A DNA stretch of 64,000 bases, taken from Moniliophthora roreri (taxonomy: Eukaryota; Basidiomycota; Agaricomycetes; Agaricales; Marasmiaceae). The stretch lies in assembly GCA_001466705.2 (NCBI GenBank), contig LATX02000200.1, positions 868,001 to 932,000 of the forward strand. Direction: 5' to 3'. Below are positions 10,600 through 21,875 of this stretch, piece by piece. The translations under genes and the position numbers were made by a program. Below the pieces are notes generated by a model that was given only the letters and a program-made list of their open reading frames with translations, had not been told where the DNA came from and searched no databases. Positions within the stretch are counted from its first letter, which is position 1; the number at the start of each line of letters is the position of its first letter.

Positions 10600-12937
10600 A
10601 TGAATACTTTAGATCTATGCCAAGTTTGCTCTCCAAGTGTTTGTGGTGGCTATGAAGCGGAGCCCGTAGGCGTATCTTCTTCAGTTTTCAATCACATGAA
10701 TCATTCTTTCACCTATAGGAAAACCGGGACATTTGTTGCTGTGGCCATACTTCTGCGCAGCATCAGACTCAGCGTTTAGGGCCCAGGGGTGCCAACGTGT
10801 CGAGAAACTGCCCAGGGTTTATTGGAGTAAGTCATAGATTTTCTGGCTTTGATTCTTTGCCTGACACTCTATCCGTCTCTAGAATGCAAATAATGCAAGT
10901 GATCCTTGTGAGGGCTGTCAAGGGACATGGCTCTCTCACCGAAGGATCAGGTAAGAGTCGCGGAATGATTGTGATTTCTATGGGTGCTAATCCAGGTCCT
11001 GTAGCAGGGGCTCTACAACCAGAAGTATACAAAATCCTTTCCCTTCAACACCTGCCACTCCTTGGCAGAACCCTTTCAGGCCGCAGGTGGGTGGCATGTC
11101 CACAAATGATCGAAGGGTTCAGCCACTATCAAAGCACATCTGCTGTTGGAATTCCTGAGCGCAATATTTTCGGCACTGCAGGAGCATTGGATGAGCAACC
11201 ACCTGGCGTACCGTCTGCAGTTGCTGCTTCATCGCGTAGTCGTAGGCCACGGAATCCATACCCAGGAGCATATAGGTCAGCGACTAGGGCCACATATGCA
11301 GGTGTTATTGTTCCGGAAGAACACGTACTGGTGTTAGTGCATCCGATATCGCTGGTGAGTGTAGGCTGAATGCTCTGAATGCTGAAAGAAGTTGAAATTA
11401 ATCTCTCCTTTAGTTTCGAAGGGCGCTTGATTCAGAATGGAATCCGGAAGACGTATGGATTATTCATGACAGTCTTCACACCTTCATGTCTCGAATGTGC
11501 AACCATTCTCTCTTCACGTCAGTCACTGTCGCCAACAATGACAGCCCAGCAACAATTTTCCAGAAGTTCCAGGACCGAATCATGGCTATACCTGGACTCG
11601 AGTTTCCAAATCCTCCGGCATCTTCAGACACTCGGCCGCTTTGGTCCTTGATGACTTGTGGATATACTACCAGAACTTCTTCCCAAGTCAGTCTTTACAA
11701 GGCCACCTCAGACTCAATGCAAACTGGGAACTGGACTATACCGAACCTGAAGAAGTGGAGTAGGAGGAATTGGCCCGTTCCACCAGGCCTGCCTTTTCCA
11801 GAGCATACTATACTGCTCTATGTTGGTAAGTGTTTCTCAGTTGAATATTGTCTATATTTCAAACCCTCTTTTTTGTCAGGCGGGACGTTTGGCCATCCAA
11901 CAAAGAATGGACACCATTGTTTAGGACCAAATATATATTTTGGTCTTGATGCGGTTCTTCGTCCTCCGGAACGTGGAAACCAAATCACGATTCCAGATCC
12001 TCCAACGGAGTTGCACCTAAGTACCTGTCCTGGACAGGAAGGGCAAACTTCGCTTGCTGGCTCCTCTTCTACTCCAAGTCCTTCAACCTCAACACAAGCG
12101 TCATCGGAGCTGCTCCCATCAACTCAACCGAGGGTCTTTCATGCAAGAGCTCGACCACGATCCCAAACAATGGAGGTAAGTATCTTTTGCTTTCTTTCCC
12201 TTCTCTAGCCTCTGATCTCTGTTTTAGGAAGAAGCAGCTCAAAGTCGGGGTCCCTCTCGTCGAAGACGTCTATCCAATGAAGATGAAGAGAGCAACTCAG
12301 AGGTCGAGACAGAAGAAGAGACGGTTGCTGTGTCACGAAGCCTCTTGCGTCGATCCGCCACCCCAATTCCTGAGTCTCGAGACTTTACACACTGTGACTA
12401 TGAAAGTCTACTCCGCTGCTTGAGGATTGAAGTGCCTCAACCAAGGCATGCTCTTCGAATGACGGTTCCTGCTCACCTGGAGCTTTCCACTGTTCGTGAT
12501 GTCCTCTTGAACTGGTTGAGCATAAGATTGGGCTTCAATAGCAACATCAACTACCACGGCATTATCATGGAACGAGCATATCCTCTTGGGAATCTTTTGG
12601 CAGGACCAATGATGGCTTGGTGGTGGTTGTGAGTATTCTTTTTTTTCATTATCTCCAATTACTGAAACCACTTGACAGTGGTGAAGGTGCAGGACCTGGC
12701 ATTACGAGGGAGATTCTCAGCACCTGTATCGACAATATGCTCTTGGATGAGACATTTTGGGTTGGCACAACTGATAATCAGATGACTCTATGGCTCAGTA
12801 CTCTTCGTTCTCGTGAAGTTAGAGTGAGAAGAGTCAAAGTTTTCGGCACACTCACTGCCATCTATATTGCACAAATCGGTACTGTGCCGCCTCTTCTGTC
12901 CTTGGCCTTCCTTCAAGCCTCTTTAAAAGGGAGTAGC
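10600..12937 (+). pseudogene. HECT-like E3 ubiquitin ligase, 5' part (split by retrotransposon)
   Basis: The N-terminal exons carry cysteine/histidine clusters (CQVCSPSVC, then CCCGHTSAQHQ, then CEGCQG) joined over small introns, as in zinc-binding N-termini of Agaricomycete HECT-like proteins. After a linker whose frames around 11050-11200 do not join cleanly come exons with WNPEDVWIIHD and HEECT N-lobe-like features: GEGAGPGITREIL (compare GGVTREFF in HECT ligases) and VKVFGTLTAIYIAQ with PPLLSLAFLQ. Recognised introns include 11825-11878 and the ones near 12176-12229 and 12629-12679. The exon is broken at 12937 by the LTR. Removing the element and one GTAGC copy restores the frame into the 3' part at 20220-21281. 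The two halves cannot make a normal product. Family assignment is by motif only. Confidence 0.65.
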
Positions 12938-13381
12938 TGTTATGTTACTTGCGCAGCAACGTCAACTTCAACTAACTCAGCGAAGAGTTCCCTTCGTTAA
13001 GTAGTTTCTCAAGTTCAAGTTCAAGTTCGTTCAGCGGTTGCTGAAGTTCAGAGATCCTTCAATATTGGTGTTGACACAAGTATAGAATAAACCAGGTCAA
13101 GCTGAAGACTTAGAGTCTTAGCTTGAGCGCTTAAATACATACAACCGAGCTATTACTATATACATATAGCTGACTAGTTCGGTGATTATCCAAGGTTTCC
13201 CGAGTCCTTCGGGAAATGAGTAATACAAAGGGATAAGTAAATGGGGACGGGGAAGGTGGACGTGTCCGATGATGAAAAGAAGCATAGATGAGATAGGAAA
13301 AGGGAGCAGGGAAGGTGGATATGTCCGATGAAAAGAGAAGCATAGGTAGGATTACAGAAAGAAAAGAGAAAGTCCATAACA
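12938..13381 (-). repeat. 3' LTR of the gypsy element
   Basis: 444 bp, TGTTATG..CATAACA in plus orientation. It differs from the other LTR by about 12 bases, all transitions. Just inside it on the element side (13382-13393) the minus strand is purine-rich (GAGGGGGCAG), the expected polypurine tract. Confidence 0.93.
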
Positions 13382-13399
13382 CTGCCCCCTCAACAAGGG

Positions 13400-14832
13400 G
13401 CAAACTCCGTTTGACCATAACTTCCGATTCTCCGTCTCCATACAACTCCGTATCGTAATCATACGACGTGTCAGGCCTGTCGTCGATGTCCGGCATCTCC
13501 TCTACAGCTCCTAACCGCAGAGTGGCTGGTACGTCAGAAGAAGGTTGCCATCCCATAGCTAACCGTTCTTCTACTGAGAGCATCCTCACCTTCTTTGGGT
13601 CCGCTCCTACAAACAGCAACTGGGCGTCCCGATCATATTCCTCCATCAGTACTTTAACATTCTCCGCCGAGGTTGTCGTAGGGCTTGTCATTGTACCACC
13701 GTTCATCGTCATAACGGTGACCATCCGACAGAGAGTCTGAGCTCGAATCAGGCTGTCGACGCGCAATGCGGCGAGACCTTCGTTGGTCAGAGCAGTTGCT
13801 AGACGTATGTCCAGGTTGAGTCGTGAAGCATCGACGACACATGTACTGCGGGCAGTCTTGGGCGAAATGGCGCTCTAGTCTGCACACAGGGCAGAGACGC
13901 GGTCGATGAGCTGCATCATCGGGGTCGGGGCCGGAGTCGGACTTCTCAAGCTGGCCTTCGGTAGGTTGTCGATGTTTTCAGGGGTTTGATTCTCCTCCTC
14001 GTTGTCCTCGTCCACGTCCTCTGACTCCTCAGGAACGACCACTCCTCCCACTGCGGGGATGTGTTCCACGTTCAGGTGGAACTGAGGCTTCAGGCGTTTG
14101 AAGATTTCCGGGGTCACTGGTCGTTGGAGGTTTGGATCGGGAGTGGGCAAGGGAGTCGATTGACTCGACCTTAGGCTTGACGTCGGGATCGGGAGTGGGG
14201 TCAGGATAAACGAGGGTGTTGGGAAATTCGGGGGAGGTACGGGTAGCGGAGGGGGGCTCGGGTTCATTGACTCGGGGTTCGGATGTGAGCCTGGAGATGA
14301 GGCTACGAGTGTCGTTGATGTCAGGACGGGGGTATCCGTTCCCGTCGGTTTGTCTTCCAAGTCTGTCGAGGAGGCTGAAGGAGAGGGGATGAGGGTATTC
14401 CGACATCGCTCTGGGATCTGCGGGAGGAGGCATGGACAAATGGGGGTGGTAGGGAAATGTAGACAGTACCGTGACAGGACCCTCAAGTCCTAACTGATAA
14501 TTACAGGCGTACATCACCTGGTTGGCAATCTCGAGACTGCAGCTTTCAACGATTCTTTCGAATAGCTTTCGTTGACCCCGGAGGAAAAACAGGCTTTTGA
14601 CGCAGGGTTCCAGTCTGTTGTGCTGATCAGCGGCGTTTCAGATTTGATCGTCGTACTGTCCTGTATTGAATAGATGAAGGAGTTGGTAGGGGTTGGGTTT
14701 GAGGCCGTTGGGGTAGGTAATGTTTTCTCCGTATCGTCCTTCTCCCGACACAGTAGGAACAGGGCTCTGGTTTCGGGTTGGCTGGCTGCCAGCAAGAGAA
14801 GAGGAAGAGGCGACGGGGGATGCATCGGACAT
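13400..14832 (-). pseudogene. Accessory 3' ORF of the gypsy element with zinc knuckle
   Basis: Between pol and the 3' LTR a separate reading frame starts at ATG 14832 (MSDASPVASSSSLAG) and continues in pieces through NPYQLLHLFNTGQYDDQI (then TGA), a proline-rich middle, and CRLERHFAQDCPQYMC followed by CRRCFTTQPGHTSSNC, a CCHC-type knuckle. A conserved-looking acidic tail (GADPKKVRMLSVEERLAMGW) ends near the LTR. Stops and frame changes break it. Extra 3' ORFs are known in some fungal gypsy elements, but the function is unknown. It could be a captured or duplicated gag-like RNA-binding protein. Confidence 0.5.
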
Positions 14833-14834
14833 GG

Positions 14835-16124
14835 TTATGATGGGTTGATGGGTATGGGATCTTTAGGTTTCAATCGGTGTTTCTTTATATAGTCTTTGAG
14901 AAGGTCTAGACAGTTCTCCATTCCTTCCATGCGGATCCATCGGTTGTGAGACGAGTCGTAACCTGTGTATGACACGAGGAATTCTCGGGGTCGCTTCTTC
15001 GGTCTATGTCCTACTATCGCTTCTACCTTGTATTCTTCGAATCCGTCGATAAGATCTGGGGGTGGTTCTGCGAAACTCGGTCCGTGGGCCTCGGTCTGTT
15101 TGTACGGCGATAACAGGGCTGCATGGAAAACGGGGTGGATTCTCCATTGATGAGGTAAGTCCAATTTGTACGTCACAGGTCCGAGTACCTTAAGGATTGT
15201 GAATGGTCCTTCCCTTTTTGGGGCTAGCTTCTTTGACGGGTATCCTGTCACCAGGTTCTTCGCTTCCAGCCAAACCTTCTGTCCTTCTTCGAATACATCC
15301 AGTTTCTGTTTCTCTCTCCTTATCATGTGCTGTCGTGCTAACTCCAGCAGGCTTGTGGTTTCTTCTCATACCCTTTTCAGCTCCTGAAGTCGTTCTTCTA
15401 CTGATGGAATCGTGGTTCTTTCGAATACTGTCGGGAGTGGCCGAGGGTGATATCCCATCATTATAAAGAATGGTGACTTCTTGAGAACTGAGTGCGTTTG
15501 GTTGTTGTGAGCAAATTCCGCTAGGGGAAGATATTCCTTCCATCGGGTCTGTTCCTTTGCACAGAACATTCTGAGATAGACTTCGACTTCTCGGTTTACT
15601 CGTTCTGTCTCTCCATCGGTTTGCGGGTGGAATGCCGTGCTCATAGAGTGTTTGATGGAAAGCTGTTTCCCCATTTCCTGGAATACTTCCGCAGCAAATC
15701 TGGGGTCTCGATCGGATATGATCCGATCGGGTAGTCCAAACCTCTTGTAGAGATGTTGAATTGGTATTTCCGCAACCTTTGTAGCGTCCGTTGTCTTGGT
15801 GCATGGAGTAAAAATTACCCCCTTCGTAGACGAGTGGTCCACCATGACCAAAATAGAATCCATACCGTCACATTTGGGGAGATCCGTGATGAGGTCCATA
15901 GTGCAAACCTGAAAGGGGAAGGAGTTCGGTGGTACTTGGAGTGGTTGGATCGGAGTTCTTGTGGGATGGGTGTTAATCTTGGATTGTTGACATGTCGTGC
16001 AACTGTCAATGAAGCTTTTGATGAATTTAACCATTCCTGGCCACCAGAAGTTGTGTTGTACTTGTTCTACGGTGTTCCATTGTCCTGGGTGACCTACTCC
16101 TGGCGTTTCATGAATCGATCGCAC
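14835..16124 (-). pseudogene. gypsy integrase and chromodomain
   Basis: This continues pol in frame. The zinc-binding HHCC region (HETPGVGHPGQW, then CTTCQQSK) leads to the catalytic core with D, D and E in CTMDLITDLP, ISDRDPRF and HPQTDGETERVNREVE. Another TGA (15366-15368) follows ELKRV; the same frame goes on with the GPY/F-like region (REGPFTILKVLGPVTYKLDLP, WRIHPVFHAALLSPY) and a C-terminal chromodomain (YKVEAIVGHR, FLVSYTGYDSSHNRWI). Chromodomains of chromoviruses direct insertion to modified chromatin. Stop at 14835. Confidence 0.92.
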
Positions 16125-16127
16125 TAC

Positions 16128-18275
16128 TCATTGACGAAGGTCGGTGTCATTTGGTACGTATACTCGGTCTTGGAAAAAGAGCAGATCGTTCTCAATCCTC
16201 CAATCCGATAACGTGGATTTGATTGGCGGCACGCCTTGGTGTAGTAGTTGTTCCAAAGCCAATTTGTGAAAATTGTCTGGGCCCAATCGTTCTACTATGT
16301 TGTCCTTCAACCCCAGATCAATCCCCTTAATGAAAAGTCGATCTGGTAGGACAACAATGTCCTCGTTGTCGCTATCAACATCGTCCTGTTCATTACTTCG
16401 CCTCGATAGAGCGTCTGCCTGCGAAATAGATTTTCCGGGAATGTGTACCAGTCCTAAGTCGAATTCTGATAAGAAAAGACTCCATCTTGCTTGGCGCCTG
16501 TTTAGTTTTTGTGCTGTCCAGAAGTACGTCAGGTTCTTATGATCCGAAAGAACCACAATTTTAAACTTCCCTCCCATGAGGTAGTGACACCACTCCATGA
16601 GCGCTCTATAGATTGCGAGGAGTTCGCAATCATAGATTTCGTAATTTCGTTCGGTAGGAGAAAACGACTTGGACAGGTATCCACATGGGTGCCATTCGCC
16701 ATCTACTCCTTTCTGTCTGAGGACGGTGCCCGTGGCCCATTTCGAAGCATCTGCTTCTATTACGAAGGGTTTGTCTACATCTGGCATAACCAGTATCGGC
16801 TCGGAGAGAAACTTTGCTTTCAGAAGATCAAAGGCCAGTTGGCATTGCGTTGTCCATTCGAATTTCCGATTTTTCTGTAGAAGATCGTTTAACGGCCTTG
16901 TAACATGTGCATACTTCCCGATGAACTTCCTATAGAAATTTCCGAACCCTAGAAATGCGCGAACCCCTTTTACTGTCTGAGGGGGTTCCCAGTCTGCTAT
17001 TCCTGCGAGTTTTATGGGATCCATAGCAATGTATCTGGGCCTGATAACCATCCCTAAGAATACTACCTCCGTTATATCAAACTCGCACTTCTCCGGTTTG
17101 AGGAACAGATCATGCTTCTTGAGACGATGCATCAATCGTTCAGTGCGTTTCCTGTGTTCATCCTGATCCTTGGAAAAGATAAGGATGTCGTCCATATAAA
17201 CTACGCACCACCCTTCATCGATGAAGTCGGAGAGTATGTCGTTCATGAAAGCTTGGAAGGTGGCGGGGGAGTTGCTTAGTCCGAAGAACATTACCGTCGG
17301 CTCAAAAAGTCCTCTATTAGTTTTGAAAGCAGCTTTCCATTGATCTCTGTCCTTTATCCTGACATTGTTATATCCGTTTCTAAGATCGAGCTTCGTGAAG
17401 ACCGTTGCTCCTTTTAGTTTGTCGAGAAGCTCCGAGATCAAAGGAAGGGGGTAAGCGTTCTTTACTGTTCCCTTGTTGAGCTCCCTGTAATCCTGCATAG
17501 GTCTCAGTGCTCCTTTCTCCTTTTTGGCTACGAAGAAGAAGGGGGAGGCCATCGGAGACTTGGACTTCCCGATGTACCCCTTCCTTAAGTTTTCTTCGAG
17601 GAATTTGTCCTGTTCTTCCTGCTCTAATGGGCTTAACAGGTATAGCTTGCAATTCCTTGGAACAAAATCGGGTTTGAGGTCGATCGCATGGTCGTATGTT
17701 CGAGAAGGCGGGAATCGTTCCGCCTTTCCCTTTTCGAAACGATCTCTATATCCCAACAAATAACTAGGGATAAGCTCCTCTATCTCTCTTTTAACCGTTT
17801 GATGTTGATGAGCCATTTCCTGCGACGTCGTGGTTTTGGCCCCTATGAGAACTTCCGGTTCGAGGGTGTCCAGAACCCCTGTAAACCTTTTGATCTGGAT
17901 CCGTTGGCGGGGCTGAAATTGAATTTCTCCAGTTTCCCAATCAATCACGGGGTTATGGTGTCTTAGCCATGGAAGCCCTAAGATCATATCTTCTTCGCCA
18001 ATACCCAAGATCATGAAGTTTTCTCGAAACTCCTTTCCCGCAATCTGGAACTCCAGTTCCACAACATGCGTAATCCACGCCGTTTTATTGGCCGTTCCAT
18101 CCACATTGAAAACTCGAATCCTTTCCGGTAATTGAATCCATCTTTTTCCTAGCATTCTAGCAATTTTTGGACTTATAAATCTTCCTCCAGCTCCCGAATC
18201 CAATAGGGCTTTTGTTTCGATGTCTTTTGTTCCCACTTTGTACTTGAGAGGAATATGCATAGAATTTTGATCCAT
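16128..18275 (-). pseudogene. gypsy pol: protease, reverse transcriptase, RNase H
   Basis: A 715-codon open segment. An aspartic protease with LLDSGAGGRFIS is at its start. The RT has the catalytic YMDDILIFS and SPFFFVAKKEKG, and the RNase H starts at FVIEADASKWATG. The segment ends at TGA 16128-16130, where the integrase begins in the same frame; CGA to TGA explains the stop. Without that change pol would be one polyprotein. The element carries further damage, hence pseudogene. Confidence 0.93.
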
Positions 18276-18337
18276 CTTAGCTAGTACAAAGTGTGAAATA
18301 ACAACCGGCAGTGGAGCTATCGTCCTCGTTCGCCGGC

Positions 18338-19576
18338 TTAAAAACCCTCTTGCTCCATTAAGTCGATCAAGAAGTCCTTATCTTCCTTCGGCTGATCATT
18401 CACTAAGGCTCTGATCTTAGCGAATCTTTCCTCCTTCGTCAGCTTCTTCGGCTCCTCTTGCTTTTGTTCGTCTTTCTTCGGCATATCTGGGCAGTCTTTA
18501 ATACGATGTCCAGGTCTGCCGCACCTGAAGCAGAGCCCCTTGGACATGTACTCCTTTTGGTCGATTTCACCGATTTGTTTAATGGCTACCTCTTCCTTCT
18601 TCCTAAAACTCCTCTGTGGCTTCTTTCCTCCATGTTCGTCATCCCAAGTTCTCCCATATTCCATTGCCTGTTTATAACTCTTATCAAAGATGATAGCCGC
18701 ATTCATCTATTCCTTGATCGTAGTAGGGGCACCTTCTGGCCTCGTCATGATTTTGAAGACCAGGCTTTTTGGTAATCCTCATTTGAATGCAACTATCTGT
18801 GCTGTATCGTTGTATCCAGTCTGCTTCGCGAGGTAGGTAAACTGATAGGTATATTCGTCTGCCCTTTCCTTCATCTTCAACTCCTTGAGTTCCAATTGCG
18901 CTTTTAAGGCAGGATCAAGGGGTTCAAACGACGTTCTAAAATCGTCCAAGAACTCCGACCACGTCACCTTTTCGGCGTCGGCGTCATACGCAAGCAGGAG
19001 ATCCGTTTTCTCATTTTTCCAGAATTCTCCTGGCCCATCCGTCATGTAGGAGAGGAGAAAAAGCTTCTTTGATCTGTCGTCTGGGAACGCTTTCGGGTTA
19101 AGCGCCACATAAATTAATACTTCTCTCAAGAATTTCTTCACATCTTTTCGTGCTCCCATGAAGGCTCTTGGAAGTGCGGCTTTCACCTCCTTTACCGCCG
19201 AGACTACTTGTACCGGCATCGCGGAGCCTATAACTGCTTCTTCGGCTACTGATTCCTCCTTTCTGGGCCTGCTTCCTGATGGTTTCTTATCTTCTGCCAT
19301 CGTTTCTGTCTGTATTTTCGGTGATCGAGGGCTGTTCTTTAGACCTTGCAATAGTCGTTGAAATGGATCTAGTTCCTCCGGAGAGTCGGTGGATGTGTTC
19401 AATATATCCGAGTCTGACAGCTTTGGTGTATTCAGCGAGGGTTCTTCTTCTTGTTCGGTTGTTCTCGATCCAGTCGGAGTGAATGATGGGGTCGAGGTTC
19501 TCTTTGTTTCTGGGTCTTCGGCTTGTGTCTCTGTCAGTTGCTGACTCATTAGCGATGGCGATTGCAAGGGGGTCAA
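18338..19576 (-). pseudogene. gypsy gag (capsid and zinc knuckle), with two stops
   Basis: The first ORF segment (18779-19576) has the retrotransposon Gag capsid fold signature (GPGEFWKNEK, WSEFLDDFRTSFEPLDP, YTYQFTYLAKQTGY). It is cut by TGA at 18779-18781 and TAG at 18707-18709, after which the same frame resumes as MNAAIIFDKSYKQAM and reaches a CCHC knuckle CFRCGRPGHRIKDC near 18500. Both stops are one C-to-T change (on one strand or the other) from sense codons (CGA, and TGG or CAG). The ORF ends at 18338 and pol starts in another frame at 18275. Confidence 0.88.
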
Positions 19577-19761
19577 TAGTTCTCTGCAGGACGCTCAGGT
19601 TAACGGTGGGATTGCTCGTCCACCAGGATTCAATATGGATTGGGTTAGTTGCCCACGCGGGCGTGCCTCTGCTTCCACGATATCCTGCTCTAGCTGTCGT
19701 TCGTTCTGTCGTGACGTTTTTGTCCTAGGTGACGCCTAAACCTGGGTAGGTCGGCAATCGA

Positions 19762-19773
19762 TCAGCTTGACCT
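19762..19773 (-). other. Self-priming primer binding site
   Basis: Two bases inside the 5' LTR, the minus strand reads AGGTCAAGCTGA. Its exact complement, TCAGCTTGACCT, lies in the same LTR at 19932-19943, close to the predicted transcript 5' end. This is the arrangement known for Tf1/sushi elements, which prime reverse transcription from their own mRNA 5' end rather than a tRNA. Confidence 0.7.
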
Positions 19774-19775
19774 TG

Positions 19776-20219
19776 TGTTACGTTACTTGCGCAGCAATGT
19801 CAACTTCAACTAACTCAGCGAAGAGTTCCCTTCGTTAAGTAGTTTCTCAAGTTCAAGTTCAAGTTCGTTCAGCGGTTGCTGAAGTTCAGAGATTCTTCAA
19901 TATTGGTGTTGACACAAGTATAGAATAAACCAGGTCAAGCTGAAGACTTAGAGTCTTAGCTTGAGTGCTTAAATACATACAACTGAGCTATTACTATATA
20001 CGTATAGCCGACTAGTTCGGTGATTATCCAAGGTTTCCCGAGTCCTTCGGGAAATGAGTAATACAAAGGGATAAGTAAATGGGGACGGGGAAGGTGAACA
20101 TGTCTGATGATGAAAAGAAGCATAGATGAGATAGGAAAAGGGAGCAGGGAAGGTGGATATGTCCGATGAAAAGAGAAGCATAGGTAGGATTACAGAAAGA
20201 AAAGAGAAAGCCCGTAACA
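19776..20219 (-). repeat. 5' LTR of the gypsy element
   Basis: 444 bp. On the minus strand it holds a TATA-like TATTTAAG about 30 nt upstream of a CTTCAGCTTGACCT segment, the likely transcript start, followed by further U5 sequence up to the TAACA end at 19776. Confidence 0.93.
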
Positions 20220-21281
20220 GTAGCAGCATTGATGACTCTGCCTTTCTACAATCAGTTGTGCCATCCTTTCAATCAATGATGCAGCTGTGGCCAGTTGGTC
20301 AGCCACCAGCGTTGTCTTCTAGTCTGCACCCAGCTGAATCGACAAATACTTCTTCGTTGAGGTTTCTCATCTCTGAGGTCTTGAATATCAACATACAGTG
20401 TTCAGTTTATTTTTCTTTACAGTATGCTAATCTCTTTGCCTGACAGGTGTCGTCACTCCTCAGTTGTGACTCACTTGAGGATCTCAATGGTTACTGAACC
20501 CAAGTCCTTCAAAAAAAGCTTCTGGACTCTTCTGGCCAATTTGAGTCCTTTGATGACAATGACTTTGTCGTTGCTTTTTGAGAGGGATTTGACATTTCTC
20601 TTGGCCCAGAGACTGGGCTCAGTCTCATAGAAGTGAGTATGAATCTTTCTGGCAATTGAGATTGAAAATTCTTAATTTGAGTAAAATACAGGTCTTCAGA
20701 ACTGCAACTAAGATCCTGATTCCCTCTCTTGCACCAACCTACTTTCGTGATGCAGAGGATCTTCTTGAACAACTCGCATTTCTTCTGTGCCGTACTCCTG
20801 GACATGCTACTGATGAAAGCATATTTACCACTGCGTTCAAGAAGTGGGTCCGTCAACCTGGGCATATCAATGACCTGAATGTATGGTCCAGAGTCTCTCA
20901 AGAGGAACGAGACCAAGTTGAGGAGGATTCTGCCTTCCGAGCAAGATCTTTTTCTCGACAGGTCTCTGGTCTTGCTACAATCCAGGAGGACTACACAGTA
21001 AGATCCATTTGACCATGCCTCCAATGAAAGCTGAGCCAATCTTCTTGGGAAACTAGATTTCTTTCAGGACTCCAACTACACTGGATGAAATCAATGGCAT
21101 GCCCTTCTCGGTCCATACTTGTGATCGCAGAGTTGAAGTTCTCTTCAATAACATGCTCAAAACATGGCTTGAGGATTTCAGTGGGGCTGAAGAAGACGAG
21201 ATCACCCAACTGGAGCTAGCCTTCCACAACACATTCATTACAATAGGGCCTGTGACTGTTGACCATTTTAATAACCTTTAA
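20220..21281 (+). pseudogene. HECT-like E3 ubiquitin ligase, 3' part with catalytic Cys
   Basis: This is the continuation of the split gene after the element. It reads SIDDSAFLQSVVPSF in frame with the 5' part, then over introns to FDDNDFVVAF and EGFDISLGPETGL. Next come VFRTATKILIPSL and a last exon with MPFSVHTCDRRVEVLFNNML, where HTC matches the catalytic cysteine loop of the HECT C-lobe. Two in-frame TGA codons (20495-20497 and 20579-20581) interrupt it; each is a C-to-T change from CGA. The last intron is best ended at the TAG before ATTTCTTTCAG near 21051. The stop is TAA 21279. It has no promoter of its own in this position. Confidence 0.65.
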
Positions 21282-21875
21282 CAGAACATCGTTCTGTGAA
21301 TGCAGACCATACTCTATTTCTTGAAGACGCTTTTGCGCATCCATCTCATGCCCATTATTGTACTTTCCCCCTTTACTCATCTTGCATGGCTACTGTCAAT
21401 CATGACTACTCTGATGCCCCTTACTCTCTCTGCCTCTAATTCCCTTCATTTACTGTGTTATGATTTTGGCATGTCCGTGTCAATAAATCCTGCCTCCAGC
21501 ATCCAGTTCTGCAATATGCATGGGCAATGTATCCATAATAGCCCCATCCTGTCTTTACGAACAAATGAATACCGTATATTTGACAACATGGCTTCCCCCA
21601 AAACTGTGCTCAAAATGAAAAAAGCCTTGAAGCTTTGCAGCAGCAGTTTTGACCTGTGCTGTTTTCTGCAGGCACCCATTAGGAACACAGTCGGCTCATG
21701 CGATGCAGAGATGTTGGAGGTGCAATGCAGCTGCTTGTAGAGGCAAAGAATTGTTCGAGCAGGAGTCCTGGTCGTTCATTCGGTGTCGACCTATGCCACC
21801 TGCCATGCCACAGGGATGACAAAAAAGGCTTCGTGATTTCAAGCGGTAAGAGATATCACACGCCAGGAAGATGGA

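Larger units (their letters stand above)
12938..20219 (-). mobile_element. Ty3/gypsy chromovirus LTR retrotransposon (Tf1/sushi-type)
   Basis: A complete but inactivated element of 7,282 bp, transcribed leftward. Both LTRs are 444 bp with TG..CA ends (TGTTA/TAACA), flanked by the 5-bp target duplication GTAGC (12933-12937 and 20220-20224). Internal order on the minus strand is gag with a zinc knuckle, protease, reverse transcriptase, RNase H, integrase, chromodomain, then an extra 3' ORF with a second zinc knuckle. At least four in-frame stops break the main ORFs, so it cannot move on its own. Insertion is antisense inside an exon of the HECT-like gene. A solo LTR of the same family lies at 23285-23728. 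Confidence 0.93.
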
